Below are positions 38,552 through 46,643 of a stretch of DNA of 64,000 nucleotides, one piece after another. Source of the DNA: Zunongwangia endophytica. GTDB taxonomy: Bacteria; Bacteroidota; Bacteroidia; Flavobacteriales; Flavobacteriaceae. Under the pieces are notes generated by a model. It was given only the letters and a program-made list of their open reading frames with translations, was not told the origin of the DNA and made no database searches. How positions within the stretch are numbered: position 1 is the stretch's first letter; each line of letters starts with the position of its first letter. Made by a program: the position numbers and the translations under genes. Location: contig NZ_JAUFPZ010000002.1 of assembly GCF_030409505.1 (NCBI RefSeq), positions 1,743,501-1,807,500 on the forward strand, given 5' to 3'.

Positions 38552-38606
38552 CTTCTCGATACAATTTTATCTTCGATATCTCTTCAATAAAATCACTCGA
38601 AGAGAC
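38552..38606. repeat. 55-bp palindromic repeat, second family, copy 1
   Basis: Starts CTTCTCGATAC, ends ATCACTCGAAGAGAC; the inner ATTTTAT (38564) pairs with ATAAAAT (38587). It differs from the copy at 41904 at 6 of 55 positions by eye. Confidence 0.8.
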
Positions 38607-38680
38607 ATTAGAATTCAAACTTGCTTTTGTTTCATCTTTATTTTCACATCAACACATTTTCAAATTGCCTTATTTTCAAA

Positions 38681-38719
38681 TCTCTTGTCTATCCTCTATA
38701 TTCTCATTTCTCATTACTC
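38681..38719. repeat. 7-base-periodic TCTC/TCTA tract before the kinase stop
   Basis: TCTC or TCTA at 38681, 38688, 38695, 38702 and 38709, then ACTC at 38716: six steps of exactly 7 bases, ending 5 bases before the stop codon of the kinase gene. Confidence 0.75.
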
Positions 38720-38724
38720 AACCC

Positions 38725-40110
38725 TTACTTCACCAATAACAGAGGAACCAACTTTCTCATTCGGTAATTCTCTTTTAAGAATTTAGAATCTACTTTTTTG
38801 TTGGAAATTACCATTGCTGCACCCAAGGCCGAGCCTAAAGGCGATTGCGTAGATAGCACTTTAAATTCACTAAAATGATGCGCCATTAATTTCATAAACA
38901 CATCGTTATCGGTAAATCCGCCATCAATATAGATTTTACGGATTGCTGAATTGCCTATCGCATTGCGAATCGTATGAATTTGTAATTCCATTAATTCGAT
39001 CATTAGCTGATGGTAAGCTTCTTCAAAAGTAGCAAAGGGTTTCAGGTCGGTTTGGTGTAATTCTTTTCGTTTTAATGAAATTCCTTCAAATTTGAAATAA
39101 ATAGAAGGCTTTTCAATCAATCGCAAGTACAAATCCTGATCAAACTGAACTTCCCGATGATAGCCATATTCTTTTCCGTAGTATTCGCCTAATTTCTCTA
39201 CCTGAATTCGGTATTCATTCCCCATAAAAAAGCGAGAAGCTTTTACGCGTTTTCCATCCACACGCAGATAATTCAGGCAATTATTTTTAATGTCTTCTTC
39301 GACCAAATATTCTTCGTTAAACGGATTCAACGAAATACTCCAAGTTCCGGTAGAAAGCAATAAAAAAGGTTTTTTCTTACTCAAAATATAAGGAAGCAAA
39401 GCCGATGAACTATCGTGAATCCCAACCCCAATTTTTATCTTTTTCCCTTTATAAGAGGTATTAATGCTGCTTGCGGTTGGAACTATAGGACCGAATAACT
39501 GATCGAAACCTTCAGCGTAAACCCAATCGTGATAATCTTCCTTATCAAAATCCCATAAATTAGTATGGCAACCAATCGATGTATATTCACTTACCGGAAT
39601 TCCCGTAAATAAAAATGACAAGTATTGCGGCAAATGCAATGAATAATTGATTTTGCTGAAAATCTCAGGATATTTTTTCTTCAACCAAAATAATTGAAGT
39701 CCAGAATTCAACATTCCTGATTGTGGCGAAGCCGTTTCAGTAGCAATTTTTAGTTCACCGCCATATTCCGCATAAAATTCGTCTGTAATTGCTGCCTCAA
39801 TCGGTTTCGTGTAATTGTATAAAGGAGTCAGCACATTTCCTTTATGATCTAAATGCACCAAACTAGCTCCATAGGTAGAAAAATTGATCGATTTCACCTC
39901 GTATTGATCACTTTCTAATACCGAATGAAATGTATCTTTAATCCAATCTTTTAACAGCGTAAAATCTTCGGTAGGATAACCATCCTCATCTACCGTAAGT
40001 GGCAAACGCGTATATTCCCGAAAAACTTCCTGATAATCTTTATCAAACAGAAAAAATTTCTTGTTGGTTTTACCAATATCAAAAACAGCTGTTACTTTCT
40101 TTTTATCCAT
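38725..40110 (-). CDS. FGGY-family carbohydrate kinase, probable L-rhamnulose kinase
   Basis: 461-residue sugar kinase of the FGGY/actin-like fold. N-terminal phosphate loop FDIGKTNKKFFLF (10-22), central GIHDSSSA (about 225) and C-terminal IDGGFTDNDVF (about 395) are visible. Between the rhamnose isomerase and lactate dehydrogenase genes, so the likely reaction is L-rhamnulose to L-rhamnulose-1-phosphate. Sequence alone could also mean a fuculose or xylulose kinase. It is not close to E. coli RhaB by motif, so no symbol is given. Confidence 0.82.
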   Translation of the reverse strand: MDKKKVTAVFDIGKTNKKFFLFDKDYQEVFREYTRLPLTVDEDGYPTEDFTLLKDWIKDTFHSVLESDQYEVKSINFSTYGASLVHLDHKGNVLTPLYNYTKPIEAAITDEFYAEYGGELKIATETASPQSGMLNSGLQLFWLKKKYPEIFSKINYSLHLPQYLSFLFTGIPVSEYTSIGCHTNLWDFDKEDYHDWVYAEGFDQLFGPIVPTASSINTSYKGKKIKIGVGIHDSSSALLPYILSKKKPFLLLSTGTWSISLNPFNEEYLVEEDIKNNCLNYLRVDGKRVKASRFFMGNEYRIQVEKLGEYYGKEYGYHREVQFDQDLYLRLIEKPSIYFKFEGISLKRKELHQTDLKPFATFEEAYHQLMIELMELQIHTIRNAIGNSAIRKIYIDGGFTDNDVFMKLMAHHFSEFKVLSTQSPLGSALGAAMVISNKKVDSKFLKENYRMRKLVPLLLVK

Positions 40111-40315
40111 CTCGATCCTCGAGAATTTAATGTTCTGTAACCATCAATTTTAAATGATTTCAGAACAAATAATTTATATGTAATACCTCACGGATTTTCC
40201 GCAGGTTAGTTGATTTTTTATTCAGGCGCGACCTTTCAGGTCGGGCTTTACGCTACAATTCCGTTTGCTTCCTACCGTCGCAATCCGGGATTTTCGCTTC
40301 AATCCCTCGCGCGTA

Positions 40316-40357
40316 TTAGATTTTAGATCGCTTCGCTGTTAGATTTGAGAAATTAGA
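40316..40357. repeat. Near 7-base-periodic TTAGA tract
   Basis: TTAGA at 40316, 40323, 40339 and 40353 with TGAGA at 40346: steps of 7, 16, 7 and 7, one interruption. Confidence 0.5.
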
Positions 40358-40367
40358 TTTATTTTCA

Positions 40368-40445
40368 CGTCATTCTGAACTTGTTTCAGAATCTCATCAA
40401 ACTTTTAAAATAAGGATGAGATCCCGGATCAAGTCCGGGATGACG
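40368..40445. repeat. REPIN-like palindromic repeat, copy C
   Basis: Best-preserved copy. Left arm CGTCATTCTGAACTTGTTTC then AGAATCTCAT; right arm ATGAGATCCCGGATCAAG then TCCGGGATGACG. Outer ends (GTCAT...ATCTCAT) match when one arm is reversed, and each arm has an inner hairpin. Confidence 0.85.
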
Positions 40446-40475
40446 AACTTATCTTGTTTCCTAATTTTAGAGTCT

Positions 40476-40515
40476 CTAGTCTATATCCTATTTTCTAAAA
40501 TCTAACTACAATCTA
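40476..40515. repeat. 7-base-periodic CTA tract reaching the isomerase stop
   Basis: CTA at 40481, 40488, 40495 and 40502 (7 apart), then 40506 and 40513; the last is the TAG stop codon of the isomerase gene on the minus strand. Confidence 0.65.
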
Positions 40516-41793
40516 CAATCCCGTCGCTACCGTTTTCACTCCTCTTGCTTCAATAAGCGTATTGCGAACATCAAAAGCGCGATAGGCTTCAATCGGATTG
40601 ACGGCTGCGCCACTTTTAGCTCTGGCTGCTTTTACAATCGACCGAACATCAGTTCTATAGGCATCTTGCAAAATTTCTTGACATTTAGTGACATCGTTAT
40701 TTTGCTGCGCTTCTTTCAATGCTTTTTGATCGACTAATAAAGCTTGCGCGTAGGCAATTAAAATAGCTTCCAGCGATTGCAATAAATCTTCCAACGGATC
40801 TTTAATATTATGACTCGCATCAATCATCCAAGCCGGATATGGGTTTTGCGGATTGTTTTCCATTCCGCACACCAATTCATTAAAAATCAAGAATAGCGCG
40901 TATGGTTTTATGGAACCTACGGTTAAATCGTCATCGCCATATTTACTATCATTAAAATGAAAACCACCTAATTTTCCGAGGTACATTAGGGTAGCTACAA
41001 TTTGCTCAATATTGGTATTTGGTAAATGATGTCCTAAATCGACCAACGTAAAGGCGCGATCACCACAAGCGTTGGCGAGCATAAATGAAGTTCCCCAATC
41101 CTGAATGGTGGTGCTGTAAAAATTGGGCTCGTAAGGTTTGTATTCAATAAAAAGCTTCCAATCTTCCGGCATCGAAGCATAAATTTGTTGTAAGCTTTTT
41201 TCGGTGTTTTGTAATGCGTTCTGAAAATTCAGCTGACCAGGAAAACTAGCGCCATCAGCCAACCAAACGGTTAAACTTTTAGAGCCTAATTGCTTACCAA
41301 TTTTGATCACTTCTTTATTATGAGCTACCGCATATTCACGAGAAGCTTTATTAATGCTATTTAATGATCCAAACTTATAGGTTTCTTTTGCATCAGGTTG
41401 ATCCTGAAAGGTATTCGAGTTCATTGCATCAAAAACAATATTGTGGCTTTTCGCGATGTCTTTGATGGCATTTACATCTTCAGGAATATCCCAAGGAATA
41501 TGCAGAGAAACCGCACCAGCGGTTTGGGTTAATGCGTGTAAAATCCCGATATCATTTAATTTCTGTTCTAACGAAGATGGTTCGCCTCCGTAAGAAAAAC
41601 GACCAAATCGCGTACCACCGGCACCTAGAGCCCAGCTTGGAATCGCCACCTGAAAATCGGCTAATTTTTGTATAATTTTATCTATAGAAATTCCTTTTTT
41701 AGCAAACTTATTTTTTAAGAAATCGATTTCGTTTTCAAACGAATCGTTTTGCTTTTTATTGAATTCTAATAATTGGTCGGTATTTATTTTCAT
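40513..41793 (-). CDS. rhaI: L-rhamnose isomerase, RhaI (Pseudomonas stutzeri) type
   Basis: 426-residue TIM-barrel isomerase, L-rhamnose to L-rhamnulose, in the cytosol. Metal-site residues E217 (IEYKPYEP), D252 (VDLGHH) and H279 (GGFHFND) line up in spacing with those known for the P. stutzeri type; further Asp residues follow in SKYGDDD. The GTRFGRF motif (60-66) and the length separate it from the E. coli RhaA type. Next to kinase and aldolase genes of the same route, all minus strand. Its 3' end and 5' flank carry heptad tracts. Confidence 0.9.
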   Translation of the reverse strand: MKINTDQLLEFNKKQNDSFENEIDFLKNKFAKKGISIDKIIQKLADFQVAIPSWALGAGGTRFGRFSYGGEPSSLEQKLNDIGILHALTQTAGAVSLHIPWDIPEDVNAIKDIAKSHNIVFDAMNSNTFQDQPDAKETYKFGSLNSINKASREYAVAHNKEVIKIGKQLGSKSLTVWLADGASFPGQLNFQNALQNTEKSLQQIYASMPEDWKLFIEYKPYEPNFYSTTIQDWGTSFMLANACGDRAFTLVDLGHHLPNTNIEQIVATLMYLGKLGGFHFNDSKYGDDDLTVGSIKPYALFLIFNELVCGMENNPQNPYPAWMIDASHNIKDPLEDLLQSLEAILIAYAQALLVDQKALKEAQQNNDVTKCQEILQDAYRTDVRSIVKAARAKSGAAVNPIEAYRAFDVRNTLIEARGVKTVATGL

Positions 41794-41811
41794 CTTTATT
41801 TTTTTAAGATT

Positions 41812-41851
41812 TTAGACCGGTTAGCTTTTAGATGTTAGTATTTAGATTTTA
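41812..41851. repeat. 7-base-periodic TTAG tract upstream of rhaI
   Basis: TTAG at 41821, 41828, 41835 and 41842 and TTA at 41849, exactly 7 apart, with a further TTAG at 41812. Confidence 0.75.
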
Positions 41852-41853
41852 TA

Positions 41854-41883
41854 AACCTCACAGATTTTGAAAACTGTGAGGTT
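41854..41883. repeat. AACCTCACAG hairpin element
   Basis: 10-bp perfect stem AACCTCACAG / CTGTGAGGTT around a 10-base AT loop that itself nearly pairs. A decayed relative lies at 40185-40206. No T-run follows, so a dispersed palindrome rather than a terminator is more likely. Confidence 0.7.
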
Positions 41884-41903
41884 CATTATCTAATTTATAT
41901 CTG

Positions 41904-41958
41904 CTTCTCGATACCATTTTATTTTCGCTATCGCTGCCATAAAATCACTCGAAGAGAC
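41904..41958. repeat. 55-bp palindromic repeat, second family, copy 2
   Basis: Same ends and same length as the copy at 38552; inner ATTTTAT at 41916 pairs with ATAAAAT at 41939. Confidence 0.8.
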
Positions 41959-41996
41959 AGTTCTCTTCATTTTCAAATTAGCATATTTTCAACTTA

Positions 41997-42042
41997 TCTA
42001 ATTTCTAGACTCTATATTCTAGCTTCTAACATCTCATTTCTA
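41997..42042. repeat. 7-base-periodic TCTA tract, seven copies
   Basis: TCTA at 41997, 42004, 42011, 42018 and 42025, TCTC at 42032, TCTA at 42039: seven units with exact 7-base steps while the other three bases vary. It ends 4 bases before the stop codon of the aldolase fusion gene. Clearest example in the window. Confidence 0.85.
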
Positions 42043-42046
42043 GACC

Positions 42047-44143
42047 TTATCTCACAAAAGCATTGGCCATACCACCATCTACATTAATTGTATTTCCGGT
42101 ACTTTTTTCGAGAACTCCTACGCAGGCAAATACGCCATTAGCAATATCTTCCGGTAGAATAATTTCATTTAATAAATTTCTTTTAGCGTAATGTGCAGGA
42201 AGATCTTCCACTTTAATTCCGTGTGCTTTGGCACGACCTTCTGCCCAATCGCCTTCCCAAATTTTACTTCCTACAATCACTCCATCAGGATTTACGGTAT
42301 TCACGCGAATATGATCGCCACCTAATTCCGCAGCTAATAAACGCGTCATATGTTGTTGTGCTGCTTTTGCCGTTCCGTAGCCTACATTGTTGGGTCCAGA
42401 AACAAGTCCGTTTTTACTAGCAATATTCACAATATCACCACCCAGACCTTGCTTGCGCATAATTTCAACGCCTTTTTGTGCCATCAAAAATTGCCCTTTT
42501 ACTAGTACGTTTTGTAAGAGCTCCCAATCTTGTAAGGACGTATCTGGCAATGACTTAGAAATCGCCAAACCTGCCGAATGCACTATAATATCGACTCCGC
42601 CAAAAGCCAAATTCGCTTCTTTATACGCTTTTTCTATCGAATCTTCTTTAGTGACATCACAAAGAGCAATGGCTGCTTCATCACGTTTATAGGTGGCAAG
42701 AGCTTCCTCTAAATTCTGCTGACTAATATCGGTTAGGACTACGTTGGCACCTTCAGCAACTAATTTATCGGCAATCGCTTTTCCAATTCCGCCGGCAGCA
42801 CCAGTTACGATGGCTACTTTACGAGAAAGTGGTTTTTCCGCAGGCATTCGTTGTAATTTTGCTTCTTCTAATAACCAATATTCGATATCAAAAGCTTCTT
42901 GTCTTGGTAACGATGTATATTCAGTAATCGCTTCTGCACCACGCATCACATTAATGGCATTTACGTAAAATTCGCTGGCCACACGAGTGGTTTGCTTATT
43001 CTTGGCAAAACTGAACATTCCTACGCCCGGATAAATAATAATAACCGGATTAGGATCACGCATCGCCGGACTATTGGCGTGTTTATGATTTTCGTAATAT
43101 TGGTGATATTCTTCTCGATATTTTTCAAAAGAAGGTTCTAATTTTTTCAGCGTCGCTTCCGTATCACTCACATCATCTGATGGATCTAAAGTCAGGATTA
43201 ACGGCTGAATTTTGGTCCGTAAAAAATGATCGGGACACGAAGTTCCCATGGGTGCTAATCGGTCTAAATCATTACTATTAATGAATTGTAAAACGGTATC
43301 GCTATCGGTAAAATGACCGATCATTTGATTTTCTGAAGAAGTTAATCCACGTAATAACGGCATTAACTCGGCAGCTTTTTCTTTACGCTCTTCTGCTGGT
43401 AAAGATTCTATTTTTTGTCCGCCGAAAACTTCTCCGTTTTCTTTAATTTTATTCTCGATATATTCTGAAGCCTTTTCAATGACTTCCAAACTATTCACGT
43501 AGCAATCGTAAGACGTATCGCCCCAGGTAAACAATCCGTGACTTCCTAAAACAATCCCACGAATGCCCGGATTTTCGTTCAAACACTTTTCTAGTTGAAG
43601 TCCTAAATCGAAACCTGGTCGTTGCCAAGGCACCCAACCCATTGTATCGCCCCAAATTTCTTTGGTAACTTGCTCGCTATCTTTTGCAGCCGCAACCGCG
43701 ATAAGCGCATCGGGATGCAGGTGATCAATATGTTTAAAAGGTAATAAACCGTGTAAAGGCGTATCAATGGAAGGTGCTTTGCTGTCTAAATCATAAATAC
43801 AATGATTAAAAAGCGCGACCATTCGGTCTTCATCTTCTAGACCACCGTAAACATTTTTTAGATTTCTAAGGCGTTCGGTATATAAGCCGGCAATTCCTTT
43901 TCGAGTAAGCGTACCAATATCCCCACCGGAACCTTTTACCCACATCACTTCTACATCTTCGTTGGTGAGTGGATCTTTTTCGATGGTTTTACAACTGGTG
44001 TTTCCGCCACCATAATTGGTTATTCTTAAATCGGCTCCTAATATGTTTGATCGGTATAAAAATAAAGCCACCTGATCGTCACCCAATTCGGCAGCTTTGG
44101 CTTCATCCCAGAGATAGTCTACGTACTGAAAAGTTTTATTCAT
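42047..44143 (-). CDS. Bifunctional rhamnulose-1-phosphate aldolase / lactaldehyde dehydrogenase (SDR)
   Basis: 698-residue fusion. Residues 1-430: class II aldolase-like domain, with zinc histidines in DHLHPDAL (about 137-144) and SHGLF (about 202-206); it splits L-rhamnulose-1-phosphate into dihydroxyacetone phosphate and L-lactaldehyde. Residues about 440-698: SDR domain with TGAAGGIGKA, SAGL, and YGTAKAA (Tyr/Lys pair), which would oxidise lactaldehyde to L-lactate. This fusion is known from rhamnose operons of many bacteria. Likely first gene of the rhamnose row (only 148 bases to the divergent regulator). L-lactate then suits the FMN dehydrogenase downstream. Confidence 0.92.
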   Translation of the reverse strand: MNKTFQYVDYLWDEAKAAELGDDQVALFLYRSNILGADLRITNYGGGNTSCKTIEKDPLTNEDVEVMWVKGSGGDIGTLTRKGIAGLYTERLRNLKNVYGGLEDEDRMVALFNHCIYDLDSKAPSIDTPLHGLLPFKHIDHLHPDALIAVAAAKDSEQVTKEIWGDTMGWVPWQRPGFDLGLQLEKCLNENPGIRGIVLGSHGLFTWGDTSYDCYVNSLEVIEKASEYIENKIKENGEVFGGQKIESLPAEERKEKAAELMPLLRGLTSSENQMIGHFTDSDTVLQFINSNDLDRLAPMGTSCPDHFLRTKIQPLILTLDPSDDVSDTEATLKKLEPSFEKYREEYHQYYENHKHANSPAMRDPNPVIIIYPGVGMFSFAKNKQTTRVASEFYVNAINVMRGAEAITEYTSLPRQEAFDIEYWLLEEAKLQRMPAEKPLSRKVAIVTGAAGGIGKAIADKLVAEGANVVLTDISQQNLEEALATYKRDEAAIALCDVTKEDSIEKAYKEANLAFGGVDIIVHSAGLAISKSLPDTSLQDWELLQNVLVKGQFLMAQKGVEIMRKQGLGGDIVNIASKNGLVSGPNNVGYGTAKAAQQHMTRLLAAELGGDHIRVNTVNPDGVIVGSKIWEGDWAEGRAKAHGIKVEDLPAHYAKRNLLNEIILPEDIANGVFACVGVLEKSTGNTINVDGGMANAFVR

Positions 44144-44291
44144 GATTTAATTCCATTATGTGTTTATCTCAAATTTATCCTAATAAACATCCATGCCTAT
44201 CCTGTTCTTGCCTGCTATCTTTAAACTCAATAACTTACAGAATGGAGGAAAAATAATTATATTTACATTATAACATTTTAACCAAAACCCT
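44144..44291. promoter_or_regulatory. Divergent promoter region, rhamnose genes / GntR regulator
   Basis: 148 bases between the two start codons. TATCCT occurs in two places on the plus strand, with a related CATCC between and a near copy GCTATCT after, about 15-20 bases apart; they could be regulator half-sites but there is no clean palindrome. A TATATTTA stretch about 35 bases before the regulator ATG may be its -7 box. Confidence 0.35.
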
Positions 44292-45341
44292 ATGCTAACG
44301 AAAACGATTGATGTTAAAATTAGAGAAAATTCTCGAATACCAAAGTATAAACAGATAGTAGATTCAATAATAAACGATGTTGCTAGAGGAAATTTGAAAG
44401 TTGATCAGAAAATACCTTCAATTAATGAGTTAAGTGAAAGTTGCTATCTATCAAGAGATACCGTTGAGAAAGCGTATAGACAATTAAAGAAACAACAGGT
44501 AATCATATCGGTTAAAGGAAAAGGGTATTATATCGCTAAAAATGATTTAATCTCAAAAGTTAATGTTTTCTTTCTAATCAATAAACCGAGCTCTTATAAA
44601 ATGAGAATATACAACTCGTTTGTAAATGCATTAGGAGTAAAAGGTCACGTAAATCTTTACATCTATCATTGTGAAGAATCTCTATTTGTAAAAGCTATTG
44701 AAAAAAATTTGAATGCTTTTGATTATTATGTAATAATGCCGCATTTTAAAGATAACAATCTTAATCACGCAAGCTACACAGATAAAATTATTAAGACCTT
44801 GGAAAGTATACCAAAGGAAAAGCTGATACTATTGGATAATGGAAAACCAAACATTAACGGCATATACGGTAGTGTATACCAAGACTTTCGAAACGATATC
44901 TACGAAGCTCTAAAAGAAGGTCTCGAGAAGCTTAAAAAATATGACAAAATAATTCTTATATATCCTCAAAAATCAGTCTTCCCATATCCCAAAAGAATTA
45001 TGCATGGATTTAGGCAATTTTGTATTGAGCATAATTTTGACTTTGAAATTTTAGATGAAATATATGAGGACATGGAACTTCAAAAATTGGATGTTTATGT
45101 AACTATTGAAGAAAGTGATCTTGTAAATCTTGTTAAACAGATTAGAGAAAGAAATCTAAATCTCGGAGAAGATATCGGAGTTATTTCATATAATGAAACA
45201 CCTCTTAAAGAATTATTAGGGATAACAGTTATTAGTACAGATTTTAAGGCTATGGGTGAGTCAGCTGCTTACATGGTACTAAAAAATAAAAAAGAAAAGG
45301 TGAAAAATGTATTTAAGTATATAGAGCGTAATTCTGTTTAA
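44292..45341 (+). CDS. GntR-family regulator with sugar-binding (LacI-type) effector domain
   Basis: 349-residue cytosolic repressor-type protein. Winged helix at about 10-85 (PKYKQIVDSIINDV; PSINELSESCYLSRDTVEKAYRQL; KGKGYYI), then a periplasmic-binding-protein-like domain (about 90-345) as in AraR-type regulators. It lies between and faces away from the rhamnose genes and ends tail-to-tail with the fucP-like gene (4 bases overlap). It likely senses rhamnose, fucose or a phosphorylated product and controls one or both sides. A GntR-type FucR is known for fucose in Bacteroides; this may be a relative. Confidence 0.87.
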   Translation: MLTKTIDVKIRENSRIPKYKQIVDSIINDVARGNLKVDQKIPSINELSESCYLSRDTVEKAYRQLKKQQVIISVKGKGYYIAKNDLISKVNVFFLINKPSSYKMRIYNSFVNALGVKGHVNLYIYHCEESLFVKAIEKNLNAFDYYVIMPHFKDNNLNHASYTDKIIKTLESIPKEKLILLDNGKPNINGIYGSVYQDFRNDIYEALKEGLEKLKKYDKIILIYPQKSVFPYPKRIMHGFRQFCIEHNFDFEILDEIYEDMELQKLDVYVTIEESDLVNLVKQIRERNLNLGEDIGVISYNETPLKELLGITVISTDFKAMGESAAYMVLKNKKEKVKNVFKYIERNSV

Positions 45342-46642
45342 TTCCTTCTTGTTTTGTAGCCGAAGAAAATTACCACTACAAAACAAATTAGAGGCAATAT
45401 AAAAGATAAATTTATCTCTGGTACTCCAAGTATATAGACATCTTCATAGCCTGTACCCCCAAAGTCTAGAATAAGACCTTGAAGTGAAGGCATAATTGCT
45501 CCACCTACAATTGCCATAACTAGAAAAGCAGCACCAAATTTAGCATCTTCACCTAAATTCTCTAGAGCTATCCCATAAATGGTTGGGAACATAATAGACA
45601 TAAATAATGAAATTGTTACAAGGCTATATAAACCAATCATCCCTGGTACGAAAATCGTTATCAATGTACAAACTGATGCTCCAATTGCAAAATACATCAA
45701 GAGTGTTCCAGAATCTACAAATTTCATTAAAGCAGTTCCCAGCCATCTTCCAATTAAGAAAACGATCAAAGCTGCGATACCATAATTTACCGCTGTAGTA
45801 TTATCAATATTGATAGATTCAGCATATTGATAAAGATAAGTCCAAACCATGATTTGCGCTCCCACATAAAACATTTGAGCTATTACGCCTCCTCTAAATC
45901 TGGAATTGGAAAACAGTCTTTTGATTGATTCTTTTATATCTGATTTTTTTTCTTGTTCTTTATTTTGTGGCATGTTAGTACAAAGTATCACAATAAAAAA
46001 TCCGATAACCACTAAACCCAATATCATATAAGGATCTCTTATAACTGCAAGATCTGAAGTTCTAATTGAATTTCTGCCTCCTTCATCTAAAGTTTCATAT
46101 ACCAGCATACCGGCAGAAGTTAAATCATCAGATTGTAAGGCAGCTAAAATATAGTTTTGTGCTACTATTAATCCACCCAATGCACCAATAGGATTGAATG
46201 CCTGAGCGAGGTTAAGTCTTCTTGTAGCCGTGGATGGATCTCCCATTGCCAGAATATAAGGGTTTGCCGTGGTCTCCAAAAAAGCGAGACCAAAAGTTAA
46301 GATATATAAAGCCGCTAAAAAATAATAAAATTGTTCAAATGCAGCAGCTGGATAAAAGAGAAGCGCTCCTAAAGCATACAAAGCTAAACCCATTAATACT
46401 CCTTTTTTATAGGAGTATTTATTCACGAAAATTGCTGCAGGCAACGCCATTGTAAAGTATCCACCATAAAATGCGAATTGAACTAAAGAAGCTCTAAAAT
46501 TATTAAGTTCTAAAACTTTTTTAAAAGCTGAAACCATAGGATTTGTAATATCATTAGCAAATCCCCAAAGTGCAAATAACGATGTAACTAGAATAAAGGG
46601 TAAAATTATTCTTTTAGATATTACCGGAGCTTCTGTTTTCAT
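45338..46642 (-). CDS. fucP: FucP-like sugar:H+ symporter (major facilitator superfamily)
   Basis: 434-residue inner-membrane carrier with 12 helices, of the L-fucose:proton symporter group. Family marks: FANDITNPMVSAFKK (about 28-42), GGYFTMALPAA, FLETTANPYI (about 121-130) and RLNLAQAFNPIG (about 142-153). It is the last gene of the long minus-strand train with the fucose oxidation genes, which supports fucose; rhamnose is also possible, since no other clear rhamnose carrier is in the window. Confidence 0.88.
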   Translation of the reverse strand: MKTEAPVISKRIILPFILVTSLFALWGFANDITNPMVSAFKKVLELNNFRASLVQFAFYGGYFTMALPAAIFVNKYSYKKGVLMGLALYALGALLFYPAAAFEQFYYFLAALYILTFGLAFLETTANPYILAMGDPSTATRRLNLAQAFNPIGALGGLIVAQNYILAALQSDDLTSAGMLVYETLDEGGRNSIRTSDLAVIRDPYMILGLVVIGFFIVILCTNMPQNKEQEKKSDIKESIKRLFSNSRFRGGVIAQMFYVGAQIMVWTYLYQYAESINIDNTTAVNYGIAALIVFLIGRWLGTALMKFVDSGTLLMYFAIGASVCTLITIFVPGMIGLYSLVTISLFMSIMFPTIYGIALENLGEDAKFGAAFLVMAIVGGAIMPSLQGLILDFGGTGYEDVYILGVPEINLSFILPLICFVVVIFFGYKTRRN

Positions 46643-46643
46643 A

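Larger units (their letters stand above)
40111..40512. other. Repeat-packed gap between kinase and isomerase genes
   Basis: 402 non-coding bases. Left to right: an imperfect AACCTCAC-type hairpin (40185-40206), a CGACCT-TTC-AGGTCG hairpin (40229-40243) inside a locally GC-richer stretch, a TTAGA heptad tract, REPIN-like copy C, and a CTA heptad tract. The promoter of the kinase gene, if any, must lie at the left end. Confidence 0.6.

Noticed and set aside
41854..41883. AACCTCACAG hairpin as a terminator of the rhamnose genes
   Set aside because: It lies upstream of rhaI and lacks a T-run on the correct side; a related decayed copy exists in another gap, so a dispersed repeat is the better reading.
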